A DNA stretch of 64,000 bases. Origin: Burkholderiaceae bacterium (lineage in GTDB: Bacteria; Pseudomonadota; Gammaproteobacteria; Burkholderiales; Burkholderiaceae_E). Positions 36,175 to 44,429 of this stretch are shown piece by piece (positions within the stretch are counted from its first letter, which is position 1; each line of letters begins with the position of its first letter). The stretch is taken from positions 124,001 through 188,000 of the forward strand of contig JAMLIS010000004.1 in the NCBI GenBank assembly GCA_023954015.1. Direction: 5' to 3'. Made by a program: the position numbers and the translations under genes. The notes beneath the pieces were generated by a model. The model saw nothing but the letters and a program-made list of their open reading frames with translations. It searched no databases and was not told the DNA's origin.

Positions 36175-37454
36175 GCACGCTGGCGACGACCCCCCGGGCG
36201 GAGCCGGTCGTGACGGACGGCACCGCGCAATACGATGCGCGCTGGCAGCGAATCGTCGACTGCGTCGCGCTGAAGCGCCCCGACCGCATGCCGGTCGCCC
36301 TGTACGCGACGTTCTGGCTCTGCCGCTACGGCGGGGTCAGTCACCGCACGCTGATGTACGACTACGAGCGCACGCGCGAGATCGCCGAGCGCGCGATCGT
36401 CGAATTCGAACCCGACGTCTACAGCCCGATGATCCTCGGCACCGCGCAGGGGCCATCGCTCGAGGCGATCGGCTACAAGCAGCTGCAGTGGCCCGGGCAC
36501 GGCGTCGGAGAGGACCAGCCGTTCCAGTATCTCGATCGCGAGTACATGACGGCCGACGAGTACGACGACTTCCTGTTCGACCCTACCGGCTACTACCTGC
36601 ATACGTATCTGCCGCGCGTGGCGTCTGCCTTCGAGGGCTTCGAGCAGCTGCCGATCTTCCCCGGCCTGCACTACACGAGGCTGGTGGCGGCGATGCGTTC
36701 GTTCGGCCGGCCGGCAGTGCGCACGGCGCTCGATCGCGTGACGAAGGCCGCCGAGGAGATCGACCGCTACGTGCGTCATCACGTCGACTTCACCGATCGC
36801 ATGCGATCGCTCGGCTATCCGTGCACCAACGGCACGACCGGGATCGCACCGTACGACTTCATCGCCGACTACTTCCGTGGCGCGCGCGGCATGATGACCG
36901 ACCTGTACCGGCGAAAGGACAAGCTGCTCGAGCTGCTCGACAAGGCAGCGGTGTTCCTGCTGAAACAGGTCGTCGCGACCGGACGCTCCTCGGGCAACCC
37001 GGTCGTGTTCATCCCGGTGCACTGGGCACCGGATGCGTTCATGTCCGACAAGCAGTTCCGCGAGTTCTGGTGGCCGTCGTTTCGCAAGCTGATGATCGGG
37101 ATGATCGACGCCGGGTTGGTCCCGATGCCGCTATGGGAAGCCGACTGCACGCGCAGGCTCGAGATCATCCGAGACGTTCCGCCGGGCAAGTGCATCTACT
37201 GGTTCGAGCGCACCGACATGGTTCGCGCGTTCGAGGTACTCGGCGACGTGGCCGCGCTGCGCGGCAACCTCTCGCCGTCGCTGATGACCACCGGCACCCC
37301 GCAGGAGGTCGATGCGGCGGTCCGCCATCTCGCCGAGAACGTTTTCCACAAGGGCGGGCGGCTGATTCTCGATGCCGCCTTCGGGCTTCCCGACGAGACG
37401 CCGGTGGCCAACGTGCGCGCGATGTTCGACGCAGCGCGCAGGTACGCGGGCTGA
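36171..37454 (+). CDS. URO-D family corrinoid methyltransferase (methyltransferase I candidate)
   Basis: 427-residue protein of the uroporphyrinogen decarboxylase superfamily, which includes MtaA/MtbA and the vanillate methyltransferase MtvB of Moorella. Placement directly after a corrinoid protein, with an ATGA overlap, argues for a methyl-donor:corrinoid methyltransferase rather than a haem enzyme. Candidate zinc ligands are His in FIPVHWAPD and Cys in WEADCTRR. Length exceeds MtaA (about 340) and fits the MtvB-like group. The methyl donor is not determined; a methoxyaromatic is favoured by the neighbouring VanA-like oxygenase. Confidence 0.85.
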   Translation: MSTLATTPRAEPVVTDGTAQYDARWQRIVDCVALKRPDRMPVALYATFWLCRYGGVSHRTLMYDYERTREIAERAIVEFEPDVYSPMILGTAQGPSLEAIGYKQLQWPGHGVGEDQPFQYLDREYMTADEYDDFLFDPTGYYLHTYLPRVASAFEGFEQLPIFPGLHYTRLVAAMRSFGRPAVRTALDRVTKAAEEIDRYVRHHVDFTDRMRSLGYPCTNGTTGIAPYDFIADYFRGARGMMTDLYRRKDKLLELLDKAAVFLLKQVVATGRSSGNPVVFIPVHWAPDAFMSDKQFREFWWPSFRKLMIGMIDAGLVPMPLWEADCTRRLEIIRDVPPGKCIYWFERTDMVRAFEVLGDVAALRGNLSPSLMTTGTPQEVDAAVRHLAENVFHKGGRLILDAAFGLPDETPVANVRAMFDAARRYAG

Positions 37455-38161
37455 TGCCGAGCGGTCGCTGCCGGGTGCTCGGCGCTGCGGGCCGCGCCGC
37501 GCAGTCGTCGGCCGACGCGCCGGCCGCGCTCACCCGCCTGCGCGCACAGGCCCTGGAGATGGCTCGCGAAGAAGCGCTCGTCGATGCCGCCTGGTGCTAC
37601 CGGATCGTTCCGCTCGATTCGCCGCCCGGCACCTGGCTGAACGCCGGCGGCGTTTCCCTGCACGCGCCGCGCCTGCTGCCCGAATCGGGCCGGCTCACGG
37701 CGCTCGCCTGCGCGGTCTGCACGATCGGCCCGGCGCTGGAACGGCGCGTACGCGCGTTGTTCGAACAACGCCGCGCATCGCTGGCGATCGCGCTCGACCG
37801 GTTGGGCAACGAGGCGCTCTTCGAGACGGCGCGACGCGTACAGGACCGAATCGCGCTCGCCGCCGCGCGCGACGGACTGTCGATCGCGGGCGAGCTGCGC
37901 CCGGGCGACCCCGGACTCGATACGAGCGCACAGAGCCCGGTATTGCAGCTGGCTGACGCGATGCGCATCGGATGCCGCGTGAACGAAGGCGGCCTGCTCG
38001 TACCGCTGAAATCGACGTCGATCGTGCTCGGCGTCGGCATCGATCTACCGGCGGTCGAATGGTCGCGCTGCGACCCTTGTCCTTCCCGAGACCGCTGCCG
38101 AATTGCAGCCAGGCGGTCGCCGCGAAGCGGCGCTGCCGCCGCAGCGGCCCCGACACCGTGA
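37454..38161 (+). CDS. MetH activation-domain-like protein with C-terminal cysteine motif
   Basis: 235-residue protein resembling the reactivation domain of cobalamin-dependent methionine synthase, often listed in corrinoid clusters as a methionine synthase activation subunit. Supporting segments are CTIGPALERRVRALFEQ, IALDRLGNEALFETARRVQD and the ending GCRVNEGGLLVPLKSTSIVL. A CDPCPSRDRC motif near residue 215 could bind a metal or cluster. The start overlaps the previous stop (TGATG). It may help reduce or dock the corrinoid protein; direct function unknown. Confidence 0.78.
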   Translation: MPSGRCRVLGAAGRAAQSSADAPAALTRLRAQALEMAREEALVDAAWCYRIVPLDSPPGTWLNAGGVSLHAPRLLPESGRLTALACAVCTIGPALERRVRALFEQRRASLAIALDRLGNEALFETARRVQDRIALAAARDGLSIAGELRPGDPGLDTSAQSPVLQLADAMRIGCRVNEGGLLVPLKSTSIVLGVGIDLPAVEWSRCDPCPSRDRCRIAARRSPRSGAAAAAAPTP

Positions 38162-39996
38162 ACGCATCCTCCCCGCCGCTCGCCCTGGCGTTCCCGCAGC
38201 TCGAACGCACGATCGGCTGCGCATTCGGGGAGACGGTGCTCGAGAGCGCACGCCGGCATGGCGTGCGCATCGTCGGCGCGTGCGGAGGCCGTGGATACTG
38301 CGGCAGCTGCGAGATACGCATCGTCGAAGGCGAGGACGCGGTTTCGAACGAAGCGAACGACGGCGACGACTCGTACCTCGCACATCCGGCGAAGACGCCG
38401 CCTGTCGCCTGGGTGCGCGCCTGCCGCACCCGACCGGGCTCCGATTGCACGGTCGAGATCTCGCCGCGTTCCCTTGCGCCAATCGTGCGCACGGACGCCA
38501 CGCCCGACGCGCAGGAAGCGCTGGTCCCGGACACCCTCATCGGCAGTCGCGACGTGGAATTGTCGGCGCCGACGCTGGACGACGCCGAATGCGACGTCTC
38601 GCGCCTGCTTCGCGCGCTCGAGCTGCCCGACGATGCCTTCGACCTTGCCGCGGCTCGCGAGATGCCGACCCGCCTGCGCGAGCATCGATGGAAGGTGCGC
38701 GCGCGGCTGCGCGGCGACCGGCTGATCGGCGTCGCTGCCCCGGGACGTCCGAACCTGGGCCTGGCGATCGACCTGGGCACGACCAACGTCGCCGGCTTTC
38801 TCGTCGACCTGGACAGCGGCCGGCAGCTCGCAACGCTCGCCATCGAGAACCCTCAGGGCGCCTGGGGCGCGGACCTGATCACGCGCATCGATGCTGCGGC
38901 GCGATCGAAGGAGAGCTTCGCGGCACTGCGTGACGCGGCTCGCGAGGCGATCGACGTGCTCGCGCACGACCTGTGCCGCGCGGTGGATGCGGACATCGAC
39001 GACATCGTCGATGCAGCCGTCTGCGGCAATACCGCCATGCACCACCTGCTGCTCGGCCTTCCCGTCGCGTCGCTGGGGCGCAGTCCCTTCGTCGCCGCCC
39101 TGAGCGACGCGCTAGACGTCGAAGCGCGCGAGATCGGACTCGCCTTCTGCGCCGGCGCCCGGATTCATTTCGCGCCGAACGTCGGTGGCTTCGTCGGCGG
39201 TGATCATTGCGCCGCCCTGCTCGCCACGCAGATGCAGTGGAGCGATGCGCGCACCGCGCTCGTCCTGGACATCGGTACGAACACCGAGATCACGCTGATC
39301 CACGACGGTGCGTTGCATTCGGCCTCGTGCCCTTCGGGTCCTGCGCTCGAGGGCGGCAACATCCGCTGCGGCATGCGCGCGGCCGAAGGCGCGATCGAAC
39401 ACGTGGCCGTCGGCGACGACGGCACCTTCGGATTGCGCGTGATCGGCCGATCGGCGCCGCTCGGGTTGTGCGGCTCGGGCGTGGTCGACACGATCGCTGC
39501 CCTGCGCGGAATCGGTGCACTCGACGACCGCGGCCGGCTGATCCGTGAACATCGGCACGTGCACTCGCTGGAGGGCAAGGCGGCCGCCCGGCTCGCGCCG
39601 GGCGTCCTCTTCACTCAGGACGACGTCCGCTCCGTGCAGCTGGCCAAGGCGGCCATCCGCACCGCCACCGAACTGCTGCTGCAGCGCGCACGATGCGAAG
39701 CCGCCGACATCGAGCGATTCGTCGTCGCCGGCGCCTTCGGCGCATGGCTCGATGTCGGGCGATGCATCGAGATCGGCCTGTTTCCCGAGCTGGCGCGCGA
39801 GCGCTTCGTCCAGGTCGGCAACGCCGCCGGCGCGGGAATCCGCCGGATCCTCGTATCGGAAAGCGCACGCCGACATGCGCGCGAGATCGCACGGCGATGC
39901 CGCTACCTCGAGTTGAGCACGGCGCCCGAGTTCCAGAAGACATTCCTGCGCTGCATCGGCTTCGATCGCGGCACGGACGCGAGGAGAGCGAGATGA
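38158..39996 (+). CDS. RACo-like ATP-dependent corrinoid activator
   Basis: 612-residue reductive activator of corrinoid enzymes. An N-terminal [2Fe-2S] ferredoxin domain has Cys42, Cys48 and Cys51 in ACGGRGYCGSC, and a fourth Cys in VRACRTR. A linker follows, then an ASKHA ATPase domain from about residue 200 (LGLAIDLGTTNVAGFLVDL; LDIGTNTEITL; VVAGAFGAWLDV). Proteins of this family return inactive cob(II)alamin to cob(I)alamin using ATP. The start is GTG 38158 in a GTGA overlap. Its presence shows the cluster has its own repair system. Confidence 0.93.
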   Translation: MNASSPPLALAFPQLERTIGCAFGETVLESARRHGVRIVGACGGRGYCGSCEIRIVEGEDAVSNEANDGDDSYLAHPAKTPPVAWVRACRTRPGSDCTVEISPRSLAPIVRTDATPDAQEALVPDTLIGSRDVELSAPTLDDAECDVSRLLRALELPDDAFDLAAAREMPTRLREHRWKVRARLRGDRLIGVAAPGRPNLGLAIDLGTTNVAGFLVDLDSGRQLATLAIENPQGAWGADLITRIDAAARSKESFAALRDAAREAIDVLAHDLCRAVDADIDDIVDAAVCGNTAMHHLLLGLPVASLGRSPFVAALSDALDVEAREIGLAFCAGARIHFAPNVGGFVGGDHCAALLATQMQWSDARTALVLDIGTNTEITLIHDGALHSASCPSGPALEGGNIRCGMRAAEGAIEHVAVGDDGTFGLRVIGRSAPLGLCGSGVVDTIAALRGIGALDDRGRLIREHRHVHSLEGKAAARLAPGVLFTQDDVRSVQLAKAAIRTATELLLQRARCEAADIERFVVAGAFGAWLDVGRCIEIGLFPELARERFVQVGNAAGAGIRRILVSESARRHAREIARRCRYLELSTAPEFQKTFLRCIGFDRGTDARRAR

Positions 39997-40895
39997 ACCA
40001 GGCACATGCGGCCGACGCCGGCCGCTTCGAGCTGCGCATCATCGGGGAACGGATCAATCCCGGTTTCCGCAGCACGCGCACGCTCTTCGACGACGAGGAT
40101 TTCCCCGGAATCAGGGCGCTCGCCGTACGACAGGTGCAATCGGGCGCGAGCTGCCTGAACGTGAACGTCGGAGCGCGCGCACAGACCGACGCCCGATTCG
40201 TCGCCCAGGTGATCCGTGCGATCCAGCAAGAGGTCGACGTTCCGTTGTGCTTCGATTTTCCGCACCCCGAGGTACAGCGCGTCTGCCTGCAGACCTACGA
40301 TGCGGGGCGGGCCGGAGGACGACTGCCGATCGTAAACTCGATCACCGAGCACCGATGGGCGCTGATGGACCTGTACCGGCTGCATCCGTTCCAGGTCGTG
40401 GTGATGGCTTCCGAACGCATGGTCGACGGCGTGGCGCGCGCCAACAAGACCGCCGCCGACATCGCGTCGACGGCGCGCCGCGCGGCGCGCAGGCTGCGCG
40501 ACGAGCACGGGATGCCGATGCACGACATCCTGATCGACGTGTCGGTGAGCGCGATCGCCGCCGACTCCGAAGGTCTGGGTCGCGCCACGCTCGATGCCGT
40601 AGCGACGATCGGCAGCGACCCCGAACTGGCCGGCATCCACCTGATGGGTGGGCTGTCGAACATCGGCCAGCAGTTGCCCGCCAGGGCGGCCGACGGCTCG
40701 GACCTCAAGCTGTGCCTCGAGAACGCCTTCCTGACGCTCGCCGTTCCACTCGGCTTCGACACGGTGCTCGGCACGCCGTGGCGAGGCTACGCGCCGTTGC
40801 CCGCGGATCATCACGTGATGAAGACGTATCGCCAGTTCCTCGAATGCAGCGGCACCGACGCGTTGCGCGCGGTGCGCCGGCTGTACCGCGGCTGA
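39993..40895 (+). CDS. Methyltetrahydrofolate:corrinoid methyltransferase (MtvA/AcsE-like)
   Basis: 300-residue pterin-binding TIM barrel of the dihydropteroate synthase/MeTr superfamily. Blocks are IIGERINPGF, GASCLNVNVGARA, CFDFPHPEVQ, PIVNSITEHRW and HLMGGLSNIG. It would pass the methyl group between the corrinoid protein and tetrahydrofolate, the methyltransferase II step. The start overlaps the RACo stop in ATGA. With metVF, the corrinoid protein and the URO-D protein it completes a methyl path from donor to folate. Confidence 0.92.
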   Translation: MNQAHAADAGRFELRIIGERINPGFRSTRTLFDDEDFPGIRALAVRQVQSGASCLNVNVGARAQTDARFVAQVIRAIQQEVDVPLCFDFPHPEVQRVCLQTYDAGRAGGRLPIVNSITEHRWALMDLYRLHPFQVVVMASERMVDGVARANKTAADIASTARRAARRLRDEHGMPMHDILIDVSVSAIAADSEGLGRATLDAVATIGSDPELAGIHLMGGLSNIGQQLPARAADGSDLKLCLENAFLTLAVPLGFDTVLGTPWRGYAPLPADHHVMKTYRQFLECSGTDALRAVRRLYRG

Positions 40896-40908
40896 CCGGG
40901 TCGTCCCG

Positions 40909-42153
40909 ATGACACGGGAAGCCACCGCGGGCCATATCTCGGCCGCACCCGCGTTCGCCGTCGTCGTCGACGAATGGTTCGACGGCGAGCGAAGGCGCGT
41001 CGGCGAAGCGACCACCTTGCGCGTCGTCGACGGACGCATCGCCGACATCGAGCGCGGGGATCGTGGCGTCGAACTCGCCGGGCGCGGACTGCCGGTGTTT
41101 CGCGGCGGGTTCCTGATGCCCGGGCTCGTCGATGCGCACGTGCATCTGTTCCTCGACGGCGTCTCGACGGATCCCGAGGCTCGCGCGCAGCATCTGAGGG
41201 CGCCGATCGAACGGCTGCTCGAAACTGCCCGCCGCAACGCACGACGCTCGCTCGCCTGCGGCGTGACACTGGTGCGCGACGCGGGCGATCGGCACGGAAT
41301 CAACCACCGTATCCGCGCCGAGGCAACATACGCCCCGAGCGGACTGTCGGAGGTGCGATCGGCCGGCTGCGGCATTCGCGCGGTGAAACGCTACGGCGCG
41401 TTCATGGCGACCGAAGCCGGCGACGACGACGAGATTCGCCAGGCGATCGTGCAGCGTGCCGCCGACAGCGACGAGATCAAGCTGATCCTCACGGGTCTCA
41501 TCGATTTCGAGGCCGGCTGCGTTACCGACGAGCCGCAGTTCACCGTCGAACAGGCGCGTCTCCTCGTCGATACGGCGCACGCATGCGGGCGGCGCACCTT
41601 CGCACATTGCAGCGGTCCGAAAGGACTCGAAATCGCCGTCGCGGCGGGCGTCGATTGCATCGAACACGGTTTCTTTCTGACGCCGCAGATCGTCGAGCGA
41701 ATGGCCCGGAAGCGGATCGCCTGGACGCCGACCTTCGGACCGGTTCATTTCCAGTGGGCGAATGCGCCGGCACTCGGCTGGTCGTCGGAAACGGCCGACA
41801 GACTGCGCCGCATGCTGGAGGAACACGCTCGCCACCTGAAGCTCGCCGTCGACGGCGGCGTTCCCGTGCTGCTCGGCACCGACGCCGGAAGCATGGGGGT
41901 CGCGCACGGCGACGCAGTATTCGAGGAGATCGACCGCTATCGGGAAGCCGGATTGTCGCTCGAGCAGATCCTCGCCGCGGCAACGTCGACTCCGCGGCGC
42001 CTCTTCGGCTTCGAGCACGTCACGCTCGCCCGCGGCGCGCCCTTCGACGCCGTGCTCCTGGCGCGCTCGCCCTTCGGCGATCCGGATGCACTGCGCCGAC
42101 CGCTACGCGTCTGGCGCCCTCAGCGCGAATCCAGCAGCGCGACCAGCGACTGA
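40909..42153 (+). CDS. Amidohydrolase superfamily protein
   Basis: 414-residue metal-dependent hydrolase of the imidazolonepropionase/prolidase-like amidohydrolase group. The first metal site is DAHVHLF, later metal histidines lie in THACGRRTFAHCSG and IEHGFFLTP, and the last aspartate is in LLGTDAGSMG. It starts 13 bases after the methyltransferase gene and so probably belongs to the operon. It may open an amide, lactone or ring in the substrate pathway. Its last 34 bases overlap the 3' end of the convergent kinase gene. Confidence 0.88.
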   Translation: MTREATAGHISAAPAFAVVVDEWFDGERRRVGEATTLRVVDGRIADIERGDRGVELAGRGLPVFRGGFLMPGLVDAHVHLFLDGVSTDPEARAQHLRAPIERLLETARRNARRSLACGVTLVRDAGDRHGINHRIRAEATYAPSGLSEVRSAGCGIRAVKRYGAFMATEAGDDDEIRQAIVQRAADSDEIKLILTGLIDFEAGCVTDEPQFTVEQARLLVDTAHACGRRTFAHCSGPKGLEIAVAAGVDCIEHGFFLTPQIVERMARKRIAWTPTFGPVHFQWANAPALGWSSETADRLRRMLEEHARHLKLAVDGGVPVLLGTDAGSMGVAHGDAVFEEIDRYREAGLSLEQILAAATSTPRRLFGFEHVTLARGAPFDAVLLARSPFGDPDALRRPLRVWRPQRESSSATSD

Positions 42154-44366
42154 ACCGCGTCCAGCTCCACCGGCTTGACCAGATGATGGTCGAAGCCCGC
42201 CTGCTCGGAGGCGGCGCGATCGGCCTGCTGGCCCCAGCCCGTGACGGCGACGAGCAGCACGTCGCGGCCCCACTCGCTGTTCCGGATTCGCCGCGCCGCG
42301 ACGTATCCGTTCATGCCGGGCATGCCGAGATCCATCAGGATCACCTCGGGACGCATCCGTTCGGCCAGGCCCAGGGCCTGTTCGCCGTCGAAGGCGGCGT
42401 CGACCTCGTGCCCGAGCAGCCCGAGCATCGTCGCCATCGCCTGCGCGGCATCGGCGTTGTCGTCGACGACGAGGACGCGACGCCGGCGAACGGGCGCGGC
42501 GGGCGGGTGCGGCGCATCGGGATCCTCGCGCGAACTCTGCGACAACGGCAGGTGGACGACGAACTCGCTGCCGCAGCCCGGACCTTCGCTGTACGCCTCG
42601 ACGCGCCCGCCGTGCAGCTCGACGAGCTGCCGCACGATCGTCAGTCCGATGCCGAGGCCGCCCTGGCGCCGGTCGATCGCACTGTCGACCTGCGCGAACA
42701 GCTCGAACACCTTCTCGAGCATCTCCGGCGGTATGCCGACGCCGGTGTCCTTCACGCGGACGACCGCCTCCCGCCCGAGACGCTCGAGCGTGACGAAGAT
42801 GTGCCCGCCGGGCTCCATGTACTTCGCGGCATTGGTCAGCAGGTTGCCGATCGCCTGCGTGAGCCGGTGTGCGTCTCCGTCCACCCACACCGCCTCGGCG
42901 GGCAGCGTCAGGCTCGTTTCGTGACGCTTGTGCCGGATGCTCGGATCGGCAGCTTCCAGCGCACCGCGGATGACCGAGGCGAGCTCCACCGGGCGGCGTT
43001 CGAGCTCGATGCGCCCGCTGCTGATTCGGCTGACGTCCATCAGGTCGTCGACCAGCGCGACCATATGGTCCACCTGGCGGCTCATCATCGCGCGCACGCG
43101 CTCTGCGCGCTCCGCGTCGATCCGGCCCATGCGCATGATCTCGACGCCGGTGCGCAAGGGTGCCAGCGGATTGCGCAGTTCGTGCGCGAGAATCGCGAGG
43201 AACTCGTCCTTGCGCCGATCGGCGTCGCGAAGCGCCTCCTCGGCGCTGCGCCGCACGGTGATGTCGACGTTCATCCCGACCCATTTGCGCACGGTTCCGT
43301 GCGGACCGAACAAGGGCGCGGCGTGATCGTTGCTCCAGTGCACGCTGCCGTCGGCGGCAACGATGCGGTACTCGAGTTCGAAGGGCGAGCGTCGCGCGAT
43401 GCCGTCGAACCACTTCCTGCGCGTCTCCTCGCGGTCGTCGGGATGTACCGCATCGAACCAGCCTTCGTCGCGCCACTGCGCGGACAGCTGCCCGGTGAGC
43501 GCGCACCAGGACGCCGAGTACGACTGCAGGTTACCCGCCGGATCCGCTTCCCATACGGCCTGCGCCATCGCCTCGACCAGCACGCGAAAGCGCTCCTCGC
43601 TCTCGCGCAGCGCATCGTCGGTCAGCCGGCGGGCAGTGACGTCGCGAAACAGCAGCGCAACGCGGTTGGACGACGAGCGATCGGGGCGGAACGCGTAGAC
43701 GTCGAACCAGCGACCGAGCGAAGACGAGTAATGCTCGAGCCGCGCAGGCTCGCCGGTGCGCGCGACGCGACCGTAGCTCTCGAGCCAGTACGGATCGATC
43801 TGCGGAGTGAGTTCGCGCGCCTTCCTGCCGACGACGTCGGCCAGGCCGGTCTGCGCCGCGAAGGCGTCGTTGACCTCGAGGTAGCGGAAGTCGATCGGCG
43901 TGCCGCGCTCGTCGAACAGCATCTCGACGATGCAGTACCCCTGGTCGATCGAATCGATCAGCGTGTGATATTGCCGCTCGCTTTTCTGAAGCGCCTCGCG
44001 GGTGAGATGACGACGGGTGGCGTCGTGGAAATACAGCGCCCATCCCCAGCTGCGCGGATGCACGCGGGCCCGGTACCTGCGGCCGGCCGAAGCGCTGCAG
44101 TACGCGACATCGAGGGGCCGGGAGGTCCGCGCCGCCTCGCGCAGGGCTGCCGGATCGAGGCGCTCGGAAGCGGCGAGTTCCGGGTACACCTCGTAGAGGC
44201 TGCGTCCGACCAGCTCGTCGCGGGAACGCGCCAGCTGGCGCTCGGCCGACGCGTTTGCATAGAGGAGACGGAAATCGGGATCGCAGGCGAGAAAGCCGTC
44301 CGAGACGCTCTCGAGCACTTCGATTGCGCTGATCTCGAGAGCCGCCGTGAGCGAAGCCGACGCCAT
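42120..44366 (-). CDS. Hybrid sensor histidine kinase with three PAS domains
   Basis: 748 residues with no membrane segments: PAS 1 about 10-120, PAS 2 about 130-245, PAS 3 about 255-375 (FDAVHPDD; WVGMNVDITVRRSAEEAL). The HisKA domain has phospho-acceptor His395 in LAHELRNPLAP, the ATPase domain has N boxes around 505-515 and GLGIGLTIV, and a receiver domain has Asp679 in LMDLGMPG. It is a cytoplasmic sensor that passes phosphate internally; the output partner is not in the window. ATG 44366. Transcribed toward, and overlapping, the amidohydrolase gene. Confidence 0.95.
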   Translation of the reverse strand: MASASLTAALEISAIEVLESVSDGFLACDPDFRLLYANASAERQLARSRDELVGRSLYEVYPELAASERLDPAALREAARTSRPLDVAYCSASAGRRYRARVHPRSWGWALYFHDATRRHLTREALQKSERQYHTLIDSIDQGYCIVEMLFDERGTPIDFRYLEVNDAFAAQTGLADVVGRKARELTPQIDPYWLESYGRVARTGEPARLEHYSSSLGRWFDVYAFRPDRSSSNRVALLFRDVTARRLTDDALRESEERFRVLVEAMAQAVWEADPAGNLQSYSASWCALTGQLSAQWRDEGWFDAVHPDDREETRRKWFDGIARRSPFELEYRIVAADGSVHWSNDHAAPLFGPHGTVRKWVGMNVDITVRRSAEEALRDADRRKDEFLAILAHELRNPLAPLRTGVEIMRMGRIDAERAERVRAMMSRQVDHMVALVDDLMDVSRISSGRIELERRPVELASVIRGALEAADPSIRHKRHETSLTLPAEAVWVDGDAHRLTQAIGNLLTNAAKYMEPGGHIFVTLERLGREAVVRVKDTGVGIPPEMLEKVFELFAQVDSAIDRRQGGLGIGLTIVRQLVELHGGRVEAYSEGPGCGSEFVVHLPLSQSSREDPDAPHPPAAPVRRRRVLVVDDNADAAQAMATMLGLLGHEVDAAFDGEQALGLAERMRPEVILMDLGMPGMNGYVAARRIRNSEWGRDVLLVAVTGWGQQADRAASEQAGFDHHLVKPVELDAVQSLVALLDSR

Positions 44367-44429
44367 GATGATCGGATTCTCGCCGCGGGGCGTAACGGAC
44401 GCAAGCGCGTACGCAACGACGCGCCGAAT

